NCBI GenBank assembly: GCA_023376005.1
Contig: CM042145.1
Location: 15,982,066 to 16,046,065 of the forward strand
Reading direction: 5' to 3'
Origin: Doryteuthis pealeii
Taxonomy: Eukaryota > Mollusca > Cephalopoda > Myopsida > Loliginidae
Length of the DNA: 64,000 bases
The translations under genes and the position numbers were made by a program. This document shows positions 1 through 9,990 of this stretch, in pieces; position 1 is the stretch's first letter; the number at the start of each line of letters is the position of its first letter. The notes beneath the pieces are model-generated. The model worked only from the letters and a program-made list of their open reading frames with translations. It searched no databases and had not been told where the DNA came from.

Positions 1-12
1 CTGCTTGTCAAT

Positions 13-250
13 ATGTTGCAATTGCGTTTCCTGGCTGCTGCAATTAGTCTTTCCTTACTTTTATTAGTGTATTTGTCAAGTGCTCGGATTGTCATATCTA
101 CACTATCTTCAATGTTGGAGAGACCCCCTTCCCCTTCTTCATTTTGGCCGATGTTCGACAAGAAGGTTCTCAGACTCAACAAGAAACATCTGATTAAGGC
201 CTGTAGGCGCATTGGCCAAAACATTGTGTATATAACAATAAAGATGAGGA
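13..250 (-). pseudogene. LINE-type retrotransposon coding fragment, upstream copy
   Basis: Read on the minus strand, this gives the same protein fragment as 9663-9990: residues resembling DKYTNKNKERLIAAARKRN and part of the segment before it. It is truncated by the window edge and shifted by indels. Confidence 0.55.
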
Positions 251-414
251 CAACAGTCCAAAAATCTAAATAATACAAAATTCAGACAAATAATACAAAA
301 CTTCTTGGCAAATTTGTATATTTTAATATGCTAACAGACTGACAAAAAAAAAGCTGAATCATTATTTTCTTACCTACATCGTTGGATCTCGTGCATTCTC
401 TTCTTCACTGTCCC

Positions 415-1000
415 CGCCCTGTCGGCTGGGGTGTTAGAATGCATCTCTGCAGAGGGGTAAGACTCCCCCAATGGGGCCACCTGTTGGCCGTCGGTTGCGA
501 CCTGTGATGCTTAAGGATAGAACCCAGGTGGTTGGGCAGTCCATGACTTGCAATATTCCACTTTGGCCTGTTCTTGGATTAGACAGGCGGTCAGAGAGGC
601 CCCCTCCGATCAATCGGCTGGCCACGTCAAGCCCTAGCACCTATATGATTTTCCCAACCATATTGCCCTCATGGCAAGCCCCAACCCTTTTTATCATATG
701 GGTGCTAGAAGGTGGTGGCTGAGGGTCTTCATGTCCTGGGAATGACGTTAACATCTATCTGATGGTGAGGTTCCAGTTTTGGAGGTTTGGGGAATGTGGA
801 GCACCCCTTCATCACCATTGCTCCCTGGTCCACTCTGACATGGAGTGGTAGTACCTGTTAGGGTCCCATCTATGGGTTAAATAGAAAAACATGAGTTTAT
901 AAACAAAATTGTATTATCCATTAAGAATGAATTTATTACAAAACTTTGTCAGCATTAAATGACCCACCGAGGTTGATATGCCGTAAAACTAAACAAACCA
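415..1000 (+). repeat. Interspersed repeat 'family A', full-length copy
   Basis: This is an unclassified repeat of about 570 bp. Landmarks are CGGTGGGG/TGTTAGAATGCA, CTGTGATGCTTAAGGA, GGCGGTCAGAGAGGCCCC, TCCGATCAATCGGCTGG, TGAGGTTCCAGTTTTGGAGG, a TGGTAGTACCTGTTAGGGTC segment, then GGGTTAAATAGA and the tail GGTTGATATGCC. Other copies or fragments lie at 10140, 23318, 25665, 36000, 45170 and 60355 (minus). No open frame is conserved between copies. Confidence 0.85.
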
Positions 1001-1194
1001 AACCTTCACTGTCCATTTCGTCTCTCTTGTCTCCTCACACTTACATCTCTGCCTACTCCTCCATCTTTTCATCCATCATCCACACATTCACATTTCTCAT
1101 TGTTTTGTATTGTTGAAGATTTATTTATTATTCATGTATTCATTTGTAAGTTAATTTTTTTTAAAAACTAATTGTATCCTCTTTCTACTTGAAG

Positions 1195-1344
1195 GTGATT
1201 CCATTGTCTCAGAGAAGTGGTTTATTAGAATGGTGTGAAGGAACTCAGCCTCTTGGAGAATATTTAGTGGGTAAAGACAAAGGTGCCCATCAACGTTATC
1301 GCCCACACGATTGGTCAACCATAGAGTGTCGAAAAAAACTCATG
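1195..1344 (+). CDS. ATM: ATM kinase-domain exon, upstream duplicate copy
   Basis: This exon encodes 50 residues in phase 0, beginning VIPLSQRSGLLEWCEGT and ending RKKLM. It follows an acceptor (ttgaag) and precedes gtaaaa. The peptide matches the part of ATM that follows the DDLRQD region, where the human protein reads VPLSQRSG and then GAHKRYRP. ATM is a nuclear PIKK that phosphorylates SQ/TQ sites after double-strand breaks. The exon is almost identical to 10873-11022, but keeps Glu in LLEW (as in the human protein) where the downstream copy has Gly. It lies in the duplicated block 1-8235, which has no copy of the preceding DDLRQD exon within this window. It is probably an alternative assembly copy of the same exon. 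The assignment to ATM is near certain; its status as a second genomic copy is doubtful. Confidence 0.93.
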
Positions 1345-1410
1345 GTAAAAAAAAAAAGAAGACAATTTCAGTCATTTTCTAGTTTCTAAGACACTGGAGG
1401 GGGATCGATT

Positions 1411-1790
1411 CTTGGTAATCTGAACCATAGCTACATAAATAAGAGTAACCTCTCCTTGTTTCTTTTACTTTGAGGAAGCCGTCTGTTTTGGTCGGCCATT
1501 TTCATTTCACCGTAATCAATACAACTGCATGTTTTAACATGGAAATATCATAAAATGTGTTCTTAATAACAATTAAGTTCATTTCAAATAATACACAAGC
1601 ACAATTAAGAACAAATTTTATATTTTCGTGTTACAACATTCAGTTGTATTGATTCGAACAAATTCGTATTTTCAGTGTAGATTTACGGTGAAATAAAAAT
1701 GGCCAACCAAAACAGACGGCTTTCTTAAAGTGAAAGAAACAAGGGAAGGTTACTCTCATTTATGTAGCTAATGTTCAGATTACCTTGATA
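1411..1790. mobile_element. Fold-back (long-inverted-repeat) element, upstream ATM copy
   Basis: The ends are inverted copies of each other. The left side runs TGGTAATCTGAAC...CTACATAAAT...AAGCCGTCTGTTTTGGT; the right side gives the reverse complement in mirrored order, with arms of about 150 bp around an AT-rich centre. It lies in the intron after the VPLSQRSG exon. No coding capacity is seen. It is probably a MITE or fold-back element of unknown superfamily. Confidence 0.75.
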
Positions 1791-1884
1791 CTTTATGATA
1801 ATTTTAGGTTTTTAATTACAAAATAAATATGTCATTGTTTTATTTTTTGTTATTGACAACTGTAGCTGTGTCATTACTACTGTA

Positions 1885-2380
1885 GGGTTGCACCACTTGG
1901 ACTATAATGAAACATTTTGAGAAAAAGCTTGATGGGAACTACACTAGGATGCTGCATGCTGTTTTTGAACAAAACCTGGAACTAGCTCCCTACAAAAAAG
2001 CAGTTGTAGGGCCACTTACCCCGATCACACAAACCATCTATGTAAGACAAAAAAAAGTCATGCTGAACACTGCTGGTGAAGTAAGGATAAACTTATGTGG
2101 ACAACTACACATGGACACACTAGTGTAGGCCAACCAGCAGATCAGCTCTTTTTTTGGTATGTGGTTTTATCCCTCTGCAGGTGATGCAGTTAGTGTTAAT
2201 TTTAAGATTAATAGAGCTGCAGAGCGGCAACGTCTTCATCTTCGTCATCATGAACCACCAAATGCAGATGGGAATTACCCTTGCAATGTGCATGAACGCA
2301 TCTACAAGTCCAGAATTGGATTAACTAGCCACCAGAGAGTCCACAACTGTTGAAGACATGGAGTGACGTCATCGTCATCT
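1885..2380 (+). pseudogene. LINE C-terminal fragment, upstream copy
   Basis: In broken frames it reads KLDGNYTRMLHAVFEQ and then RAAERQRLHLRHHEPPN, followed by a zinc-knuckle-like tail YKSRIGLTSHQRVH. LDGxYTRMLRA and SRIGLxSHxRxH are well-known end motifs of LINE polyproteins in invertebrates. It is 5' truncated and has several frameshifts and stops. Confidence 0.7.
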
Positions 2381-2724
2381 GCGACGGACATCTAAAGCAA
2401 GGAGATGCAGTCAGTATAATCTAAGCCCTGCTGGCAGGCGACAGGAGTTTTAGCTTACTTGTGTGTTGTGATTTGCAAGACATGGATAGTTAAAGCTTTC
2501 AGTGTTGGGAACTTATTATTGCAGCCTTATTAACTGGCACACAGAAAAATGTCAAAAATTGTTTTATTTGGTAGGGGTGGGAATGATTTTACCCCTCTGC
2601 AGGGAATACAGTCAGCGTGTTCTAGACCCTGTCGCCAGGGTGGTCAGTTATGGTGAGATAAATAAAAATTTAGAGATATTTAAGAATAGTCAACACTAAA
2701 AAAAATAATTTTCTACTGTATTGC

Positions 2725-3060
2725 ATGTTAGTTATTTCTTTTTGTAGAAACATTTCAAGAGTAATCCCAAAAGAAAGGTCTCCAAAATATTTAGAAATCA
2801 CAGAAGCCTTTATTGTTTATTGTCAATGATTTTTACCTCATTTTAAAGTTTGAGCATGTATCTATTTTTCTACATAATCGGCATTTTAGTCGATACATTT
2901 TTGTAGGAACTTTGGTTGTTTTTGTATGACTATGTCATACTAAATCTCTGGCATGTGATTGAAGAAGCATTAAACTTCATCATCATTGCAAACTCACTAC
3001 ACCAGCTGCGGATGTTTTTTGACATCAATGCACAACTCGCCATACACTTCTGTTAATTAC
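2725..3060 (-). pseudogene. Possible mariner-like transposase C-terminal remnant, upstream copy
   Basis: The minus strand gives broken frames resembling the end of a mariner-type transposase, including FLQKCID-N-ADYVEK, a pattern like the terminal KCIELNGDYVE of that family. No inverted ends were found. A copy exists at 12432-12760. The assignment is tentative. Confidence 0.35.
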
Positions 3061-3322
3061 AATCAGTTTAATGCCTGTTGCATTAAAAAAACTGAATAAC
3101 TGCATGAACTCTTCAATTGAGAGCTCCATCAGAAACAACTGCCAAACCAAGACTGGGCGTGGCAGCGAGGTGCACGTACAGCACACAAGTATTACCAATA
3201 GCTACACAAATGGTTTCTCTGTGTCCCCAGTACTTTGGGGGCCTTTCTTTTGGGATTACCCTCATATAAGAGTAACTATTTCATTTATCAGATTTTATAA
3301 CTTAATATTTTTATATTTTCAG

Positions 3323-3476
3323 GAATCACCAGAAAGGAAGGAACAGGTTTATGAAGAGATTTGCCAAAACTTCCATCCAGTTTTACGACATTTCTTCTTT
3401 GAGAAATTCTTTGATCCTGTCAAATGGTATAAATGCCGTACTGCCTATATAAAAAGTGTTGCCACAAACTCAATTG
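3323..3476 (+). CDS. ATM: ATM kinase-domain exon, upstream duplicate copy (intact)
   Basis: This exon runs from a tttcag acceptor to a gtgagt donor: 154 bp, starting in phase 0 and ending with one base of a split codon. It encodes ESPERKEQVYEEICQNFHP and then the hydrophobic and aromatic stretch RHFFFEKFFDPVKWYKCR, ending KSVATNSI. The human counterpart has QNFQPVFRYFCMEKFLDP and RSVATSSI. The split G is completed by TG of the next exon to give the Val of VGYILGLGD. The reading frame is intact here, whereas the downstream copy at 13010-13159 lacks four bases, so this copy is the better template for the true exon. A 2.7-kb minisatellite begins about 15 bases after the donor. Confidence 0.95.
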
Positions 3477-3491
3477 GTGAGTCTTTAAGGA

Positions 3492-6225
3492 GTTTCTCAG
3501 CATTGTTTGCTACAAAGTAAGGAATTTCTTAGCATTGTTTGCTACAAAGTAAGGAATTTCTTAGCATTGTTTGCTTAACAAAGTAAGAATTTCTTAGCAT
3601 TGTTTGCTACAAAGTAAGGAATTTCTCAGCATTATTTGCTACAAAGTTGTAAGGAATTTCTAGGAATTTCTTAGCATTGTTTTGCTACAAAGCAGCATTG
3701 TTTGCTACAAAGTAAGGAATTTCTTAGCATTGTTTGCTACAAAGTAAGGAATTTCTTAGCATTATTTGCTACAAAGTAAGGAATTTCTCAGCATTATTTG
3801 CTACAAAGTAAGGAATTTCTCTGCATTGTTCGCTACAAAGTAAGGAATTTCTCTGCATTGTTCACTACAAAGTAAGGAATTTCTTAGCATTGTTCACTAC
3901 AAAGTAAGGAATTTCTTAGCATTGTTTTCTACAAAGGAAGTAATTTCTAGGCATTATTTGCTACAAAGTAAGGAATTTCTTAGCATTGTTTGCTACAAAG
4001 TAAGGAATTTCTTAGCATTGTTTGCTACAAAGTAAGGAATTTCTCAGCATTGTTTGCTACAAAGTAAGGAATTCCTTAGCATTGTTTGCTACAAAGGAAG
4101 GAATTTCTTAGCATTATTTGCTACAAAGGAAGTAATTTCTCACCATTATTTGCTACAAAGTAAGGAATTTCTTAGCATTGTTTGCTACAAAGTAAGGAAT
4201 TTCTTAGCATTGTTTGCTACAAAGTAAGGAATTTCTTAGCATTGTTTGCTACAAAGTAAGGAATTTCTTAGCATTATTTGCTACAAAGGAAGTAATTTCT
4301 CACCATTATTTGCTACAAAGTAAGGAATTTCTTAGCATTATTTGCTACAAAGGAAGGAATTTCTTAGCATTGTTTGCTACAAAATAAGGAATTTCTCAGC
4401 ATTGTTTGCTACGAAGTAAGGAATTTCTTAGCATTGTTTGCTACAAAGTAAGGAATTAGCATTGTTTGCTACAAAGTAAGGAATTTCTTAGCATTGTTGC
4501 TACAAAGTAAGGAATTTCTTAGCATTGTTTGCTACAAAGGAAGGAATTTCTTAGCATTGTTTGCTACAAAGTAAGGAATTTCTTAGCATTGTTTGCTACA
4601 AAGTACAAAGTAAGGAATTTCTTAGCATTGTTTGCTACAAAGTAAGGAATTTCTTAGCATTGTTTGCTACAAAGTAAGGAATTTCTTAGCATTGTTTGCT
4701 ACAAAGAAGGAATTTCTTTAGCATTGTTTGCTACAAAGTAAGGAATTTCTTAGCATTGTTTGCTACAAAGTAAGGAATTTCTTAGCATTGTTTGCTACAA
4801 AGTAAGGAATTTCTTAGCATTGTTTGCTACAAAGTAAAGAATTTCTTAGCATTGTTTGCTACAAAAGTAAGGAATTTCTTAGCATTGTTTGCTACAAAGG
4901 AAGGAATTTCTTAGCATTGTTTGCTACAAAGTAAGGAATTTCTTTAGCATTGTTTGCTACAAAGTAAGGAATTTCTTAGCATTGTTTGCTACAAAGTTTT
5001 CTTAGCATTGTTTGCTAATTTCTTAGCATTGTTTTGCTACAAAGGAAGGAATTTCTTAGCATTGTTTGCTACAAAGTAAGGAATTTCTTAGCATTGTTTG
5101 CTACAAAGTAAGGAATTTCTTAGCATTGTTTGCTACAAGCATTGTTTGCTACAAAGTAAGGAATTTCTTAGCATTGTTTTGCTACAAAGTAAGGAATTTC
5201 TTAGCATTGTTTGCTACAAAGGAAAATTTCTTAGCATTGTTTGCTACAAAGTAAGGAATTTCTTAGCATTGTTTGCTACAAAGTAAGGAATTTCTTAGCA
5301 TTGTTTGCTACAAAGTAAGAATTTCTTAGCATTGTTTGCTACAAAGGAAGGAATTTCTTAGCATTGTTTGCTACAAAGTAAGGAATTTCTTAGCATTGTT
5401 GCTACAAAGTAAGGAATTTCTTAGCATTGTTTGCTACAAAGTAAGGAATTTCTTAGCATTGTTTGCTACAAAGTAAGGAATTTCTTAGCATTGTTTGCTA
5501 CAAAGTAAGGAATTTCTTAGCATTGTTTGCTACAAAGTAAGGAATTTCTTAGCATTGTTTTGCTACAAAGTAAGGAATTTCTTAGCATGTTTGCTACAAA
5601 GTGGAATTTCTTAGCATTGTTTGCTACAAAGGAAGGAATTTCTTAGCATTGTTTGCTACAAAGTAAGGAATTTCTTAGCATTTCTTAGCATTGTTTGCTA
5701 CAAAGTAAGGAATTTCTTAGCATTGTTTGCTACAAAGGAAGGAATTTCTTAGCATTGTTTGCTACAAAGGAAGGAATTTCTTAGCATTGTTTGCTACAAA
5801 GTAAGGAATTTCTTAGCATTGTTTGCTACAAAGTAAGGAATTTCTTAGCATTGTTTGCTACAAAGTAAGGAATTTCTTAGCATTGTTTGCTACAAAGTAA
5901 GGAATTTCTTAGCATTGTTTGCTACAAAGTAAGGAATTTTCTTAGCATTGTTTGCTACAAAGTATTTCTTAGCATTGTTTGCTATTTCTTAGCATTGTTT
6001 GCTACAAAGTAAGGAATTTCTTAGCATTGTTTGCTACAAAGTAAGGAATTTCTTAGCATTTTGCTACAAAGTAAGGAATTTCTTAGCATTGTTTGCTACA
6101 AAGTAAGGAATTTCTTAGCATTGTTCACTACAAAGGAAGGAATTTCTTAGCATTGTTCACTACAAAGGAAGGAATTTCTTAACATTATTCACTACAAATT
6201 AACTATTCTTTTAACATTGTTTGCT
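3492..6225 (+). repeat. 32-bp minisatellite in an ATM intron (long copy)
   Basis: The unit is approximately AAGTAAGGAATTTCTTAG plus CATTGTTTGCTACA (about 32 bp), repeated roughly 80-90 times with single-base variants (GGAAGG, TTCTCAG, TTCACTAC) and occasional truncated units. It fills almost the whole intron between 3477 and 6367. Every unit carries AAA|GTAAGG, a good match to a 5' splice site, and TTTCTTAG, a passable 3' splice site. Open frames within it are repeat artefacts. Confidence 0.97.
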
Positions 6226-6367
6226 ACAGTGCACCTTTGTTCTGTTTTTGCATTCATGTCTCTGTCCTCATTTGTTGTCTATGCAATTAATCATATTGCA
6301 TCAAAATTTGCACAAATCAAAACTGCATTGTTTAAAGTTTGCATTCATTTTTGGTTATTTTTTACAG

Positions 6368-6454
6368 TGGGCTACATTCTTGGACTTGGAGATCGACATG
6401 TACAGAACATCTTGATTAATTGCGATACAGCACAATTGGTTCATATTGACCTTG
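6368..6454 (+). CDS. ATM: ATM catalytic-loop exon, upstream duplicate copy
   Basis: This 87-bp exon lies between a tttacag acceptor and a gtatgt donor and has phase 1 at both ends. It encodes [18 protein letters not shown] followed by a short linker and HIDLG. GDRHxxN is the PIKK catalytic loop. The Asp codon is at 6391-6393 and corresponds to human Asp2870. HIDLG is the PIKK equivalent of the DFG metal-binding motif. In this copy the sequence after the exon runs into a fold-back and an N gap, so no downstream exon can be joined to it here. The identical peptide occurs at 14139-14225. Confidence 0.95.
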
Positions 6455-6597
6455 GTATGTATAAGAACTTTCTTTAAATTGTGTTTTCATTTCTAGGATT
6501 ATGCCATTGTACTTTATTATATTATTAGTATTATTATATTATATTATTATTATTAGTGAAATAGATCACTAGTTAGGACTGAGCTTATTCTAATATT

Positions 6598-6840
6598 GAC
6601 CACCCCAAGCAGAGTTTAACAGGTTTGAATACAGTTTTCCTTCTCCTAGACTGGTTCCCTAACCAAGGTTAAAGAGCACAGTCTGCCCTACTATTTTACC
6701 CATAGCTGGAGGGAGAGTAGTTGGATTCATACCATTCCCAAGGGTATTAGCGCTATGTTAACTGTAGCTTCGTTTAGGATTTGAACTTGGGTTGACGAGT
6801 CCATTTCCTATGACTCTAACCATTACACCACGCACCTCCA
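6598..6840 (-). mobile_element. tRNA-derived SINE (family S2), upstream ATM copy
   Basis: On the minus strand it begins GGAGGTGCGTGGTGTAATGG (A-box like) and has a B-box-like GTTCAAATCC segment. A body with CAGCTATGGG and a tail matching CTCTGCTTGGGGTGGTC follow. It is mirrored at 7738-7985 by the fold-back. Confidence 0.75.
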
Positions 6841-7142
6841 ACACAATGAAGATGTTTAAGGTGTGAATGATTCAGTAACATTTGTAGTAACAATTACAGT
6901 AATTAACATTTTTTTTTTTTTTAATTTCTTTTTTTCTTTTTTCTCTTTTTCTTTTCTTTTCTTTTCTCTTTTTCTTTTTTTTTTTTTTCTTCTTTTTTTA
7001 CCTGTGATAATAAATACTATGACTCCAACCAATCTAACCATTGGTAAACACAACTTTCCACCAGGTTAACATTTACTTCTATTATCATCATATCGTGCCA
7101 GCAGCGCGGATATCCATGACAATCTCTCACCAACCATCCCTA

Positions 7143-7232
7143 TCATTCATTGACTCCTGGTAGGTCCTCCGCACAGAGCTGGTCTATGTAGGTCTTTGCT
7201 GGATGACCCATAGTAGCATGTCCATGTGCTGG
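7143..7232 (-). pseudogene. LINE C-terminal fragment at the fold-back centre
   Basis: The minus strand reads LLWIPAHGHATMGHPAKTYI and DQLCAED, a LINE end motif (LLWxPxHGxxxxGRPAKTY). Its mirror image lies at 7349-7430. The longer version is at 14872-15190. Confidence 0.65.
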
Positions 7233-7737
7233 TATCCACAGAAGGATGTCATTTATGAGTTCATCCTTACTCCTCCAGCAGTGTCCGGCATGTCTTGTTC
7301 GTCTTACTCGGATGGTTTGTGTGACCGTATAGTTGCTTTTCTTGTTGGATACCAGGGCACATGGACATGCTACTATGGTCATCCAGCAAAGATACATAGA
7401 CCAGCTCTGTGCGGAGGACTACCAAGGAGTCATGAATGATAGGGATTGGTTGGTGAGGATTGGGTCATGGATAATCGCTGCTGGCACGATATGATGATAT
7501 GAAGTAAAATGTTATACACTGGTGGAAATTGTGTTACAATGGTTAGATTGGTTGGAGTCATAGTATTTATTATCACAGGTAAAAAAAGAAGAAAAAAAAA
7601 AGAAAAGAGAAAGAAAAGAGAAAAGAAAAAGAGAAAAGAAAAAAAGAAATTTAAAAAAAAAAAAATGTTAATTACTGGTAATTGTTAAACTACAAATGTT
7701 ACTGAATCATTCACACCTTAAACATCTTCATTGTGTT

Positions 7738-7985
7738 GGAGGTGCGTGGTGTAATGGTTTCAGAGTCATAGGAAAATGGACTCGTCACCCAAGTTCAAAT
7801 CTAGAACGAAGCTCAAGTTAACATAGCGCTATACCCCTTGGGAATGGTATGAATCCAACTACTCTCCCTCCAGCTATGGGTAAAATAGTAAGGGTGCAGA
7901 CTGTGCTCTTTAACCTTGGATTAGGGACCAGTCCTAGGAGAAGGAAAAACCTGTATTCAAACCTGTTAAACTCTGCTTGGGGTGG
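7738..7985 (+). mobile_element. SINE S2, mirrored by the fold-back
   Basis: This is the reverse-complement image of 6598-6840 with indels. It is a product of the fold-back, not an independent insertion. Confidence 0.75.
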
Positions 7986-8133
7986 TCAATATTAGAATAA
8001 GCTCAGTCCTAACTAGTGAACTATTTCAACTAATAATCAATAATATAATATAATAATACTAATAATATAATAAAGTACAATGGCATAATCCTAGAAATGA
8101 AAACACAAATTTAAAAGAAAGTTCTATAATACG

Positions 8134-8213
8134 CAAGGTCATATGCAATTGTGCTGTATCGCAATTAATCAATGATGTTCTGTACATCGATTCCAGTCAA
8201 GAAATGTAGCCCA
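8134..8213 (-). pseudogene. ATM: Reverse-complement, error-laden copy of the ATM catalytic-loop exon
   Basis: Read on the minus strand, this matches the exon at 6368-6454, including the flanking ttttttacag acceptor side. It has lost about seven bases through small indels and its donor is damaged. It is the distal end of the right arm of the fold-back and ends 22 bases before the N gap. It cannot encode a functional exon. I take it to be the second pass of a hairpin-type chimeric long read rather than a genomic inversion. Confidence 0.85.
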
Positions 8214-8235
8214 CTGTAAAAAATAACCAAAAATG

Positions 8236-8335
8236 NNNNNNNNNNNNNNNNNNNNNNNNNNNNNNNNNNNNNNNNNNNNNNNNNNNNNNNNNNNNNNNNN
8301 NNNNNNNNNNNNNNNNNNNNNNNNNNNNNNNNNNN
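8236..8335. other. Assembly gap of exactly 100 N
   Basis: A run of 100 N joins two contigs. The round number indicates a placeholder of unknown true size. It separates the fold-back end of the upstream copy from the contig that starts just before the DDLRQD exon. Confidence 0.99.
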
Positions 8336-8652
8336 AAAAAAAGAAGAGATAAACCTAAAAGTTTGTGGATTAAAGTTATTGAATTTCTATTAATATAGAA
8401 ATATTTTTAATAATAAAAAAAATTCCTGTACTTCAAATCTATGACTAATATTTTATTATAATTGCAGTTTCAATTGTCAAGAGGGAATTTGTTGGGTCTC
8501 TACCAATATGACAATTTTTGCCTGAATTTTCAATAGAAGATGTTGTTATATCATACAATATAAATACAAAGATAAGGAAACTTATCCAAAAGAATCAATC
8601 TTGATAGTATATTTCTACATTTAATTTTTACATTCTTATTCTTTAACCCCAG

Positions 8653-8769
8653 GGTCGTGATGACCTCCGACAGGATGCAATCATGCAGCAAGTGTTTGGC
8701 CTAGTCAACAAATTGTTGAACAATGATGCAGAAACCCGCAAAAGACAACTGAATATTTGTACCTACAAA
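8653..8769 (+). CDS. ATM: ATM kinase-domain exon with the DDLRQD motif
   Basis: The exon is 117 bp, phase 0 at both ends, from a ccccag acceptor to a gtaagc donor. It encodes 39 residues beginning [19 protein letters not shown] and ending [11 protein letters not shown]. The human counterpart reads GKDDLRQDAVMQQVF and TETRKRKLTICTYK, immediately before VVPLSQRSG. D-D-L-R-Q-D is a hallmark of PIKK and PI3K-like kinases in the N-lobe to C-lobe transition. The ATP-binding lysine exon lies upstream, outside this contig. Only one copy exists in the window, just right of the N gap. It splices in frame to 10873-11022. The intron between them carries a 45-bp minisatellite. Confidence 0.96.
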
Positions 8770-8785
8770 GTAAGCTTTATCTTTT

Positions 8786-9475
8786 TTTTTAATCTCTAGT
8801 TTTAATTTAAAGGAATGGTCTTTGTCTATTCCTTTAGATCTCTAGTTTAATTTAAAGGAATGGTCTTTGTCTATTCCTTTAAATCTCTAGTTAATTTAAA
8901 GGAATGGTCTTTGTCTATTCCTTTAGATCTCTAGTTTAATTAAAGGAATGGTCTTTGTCTATTCCTTTAGATCTCTAGTTTAATTTAAAGGAAGTTTAAT
9001 TTAAAGGAATGGTCTTTGTCTATTCCTTTAAATCTCTAGTTTTAATTTAAAAGGTCTTTGTCTATTCCTTTAGATCTCTAGTTTATTTAAAGGAATGTTC
9101 TTGTCTATTCCTTTAGATCTCTAGTTTAATTTAAAGGAATGGTCTTTGTCTATTCCTTTAAATCTCTAGTTTTAATTTAAAGGAATGGTCTTTGTCTATT
9201 CCTTTAGATCTCTAGTTTTAATTTAAAGGAATGGTCTTTGTCTTATGGTCTCTATTCCTTTAATCTCTAGTTTAATTTAAAGGAATGGTCTTTGTCTATT
9301 CCTTTAAATCTCTAGTTTAATTTAAAGGAATGGTCTTTGTCTATTCCTTTAGATCTCTATTTAATTTAAAGGAATGGTCTTTGTCTATTCCTTTAGATCT
9401 CTAGTTTAATTTAAAGGAATGGTCTTTGTCTATTCCTTTAGATCTCTAGTTTAATTTAAAGAATGGTCTTTGTCT
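8786..9475 (+). repeat. 45-bp minisatellite in an ATM intron
   Basis: The unit is TTTAATTTAAAGGAATGGTC followed by TTTGTCTATTCCTTTARATC and TCTAG (45 bp), about 15 copies with small indels. It starts about 17 bases after the donor of the DDLRQD exon. The halves AAAGGAAT and ATTCCTTT are complementary, so a transcript of each unit could form a short hairpin. Confidence 0.95.
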
Positions 9476-9662
9476 AACCTGGGAACCATTTTGAATAGTT
9501 GATTTGATCAAATGAGGCACCGAAAAAATTTTGGAAGATCTCATTCAAAATAAGGACATCATTGTTTATTGCACATTTATCAATCCAAAAAAATCAAAAT
9601 TATACACATCAAGCCTCATCTCAAAAAATTCAGACAAATATATAAAACTTCTTGGTAATATG

Positions 9663-9990
9663 CTAACTGACTGACAAAAAATGATATATCTCTTGAGTTT
9701 GATGCTTGAAATACCCATGTAGTTGTTTTTCTTCCCATTTTGGTTTTTTGGTTTTTGATGTATTTCTGCTTGTCAATATGTTGCAATTGCGTTTCCTGGC
9801 TGCTGCAATTAGTCTTTCCTTATTTTTATTAGTGTATTTGTCAAGTGCTCGAATTGTAGTATCTACACTATCTTCCCCTTCTTCATTTTGTCCGATGTGT
9901 TCGACAAGAAGGTTCCCAGGCTCGACAAGAAACATCTGATTAAGGCCAGTAGGCGCATTGGCCAAAGCATTGTGTATATAACAATAAAGA
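9663..9990 (-). pseudogene. LINE-type retrotransposon coding fragment
   Basis: The minus strand encodes DKYTNKNKERLIAAARKRN, then KKPKWEEKQLHGYFKHQTQEI. The K-W-x-E-K-Q-L-H-G-x-F-x-x-Q-T motif is typical of the region downstream of reverse transcriptase in LINE polyproteins common in invertebrate genomes. Only about 100 residues remain, with no reverse transcriptase motif in the window copy. It lies in an ATM intron, opposite in orientation to the gene. Confidence 0.65.

Larger units (their letters stand above)
6340..8235. repeat. Large fold-back (inverted repeat) ending at a scaffold gap
   Basis: The left arm runs from about 6340 to 7232, with a spacer of about 115 bp (7233-7348). The right arm, 7349-8235, is the reverse complement of the left with scattered indels and substitutions. 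The arms contain the ATM exon, an AT-rich segment, a tRNA-derived SINE, a T-rich/A-rich run and a LINE tail, all mirrored in order. The right arm ends 22 bases past the mirrored exon and is followed by 100 N. The other genomic copy of this region (14139-15255) shows no fold-back; it continues straight through the point where this one turns back. Confidence 0.93.

Noticed and set aside
5066..5286. Open frames of 62 codons with repeated LLQSKEFLSIVCYK-like peptides
   Set aside because: They are translations of the 32-bp minisatellite; the frame depends on unit-length accidents and nothing supports expression.
3492..6225. CRISPR-like direct repeat array
   Set aside because: Units are contiguous with no unique spacers, in an animal intron; it is a minisatellite.
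6856..7069. Lys-rich or Phe-rich open frames on both strands
   Set aside because: They translate the T/C-rich run only.
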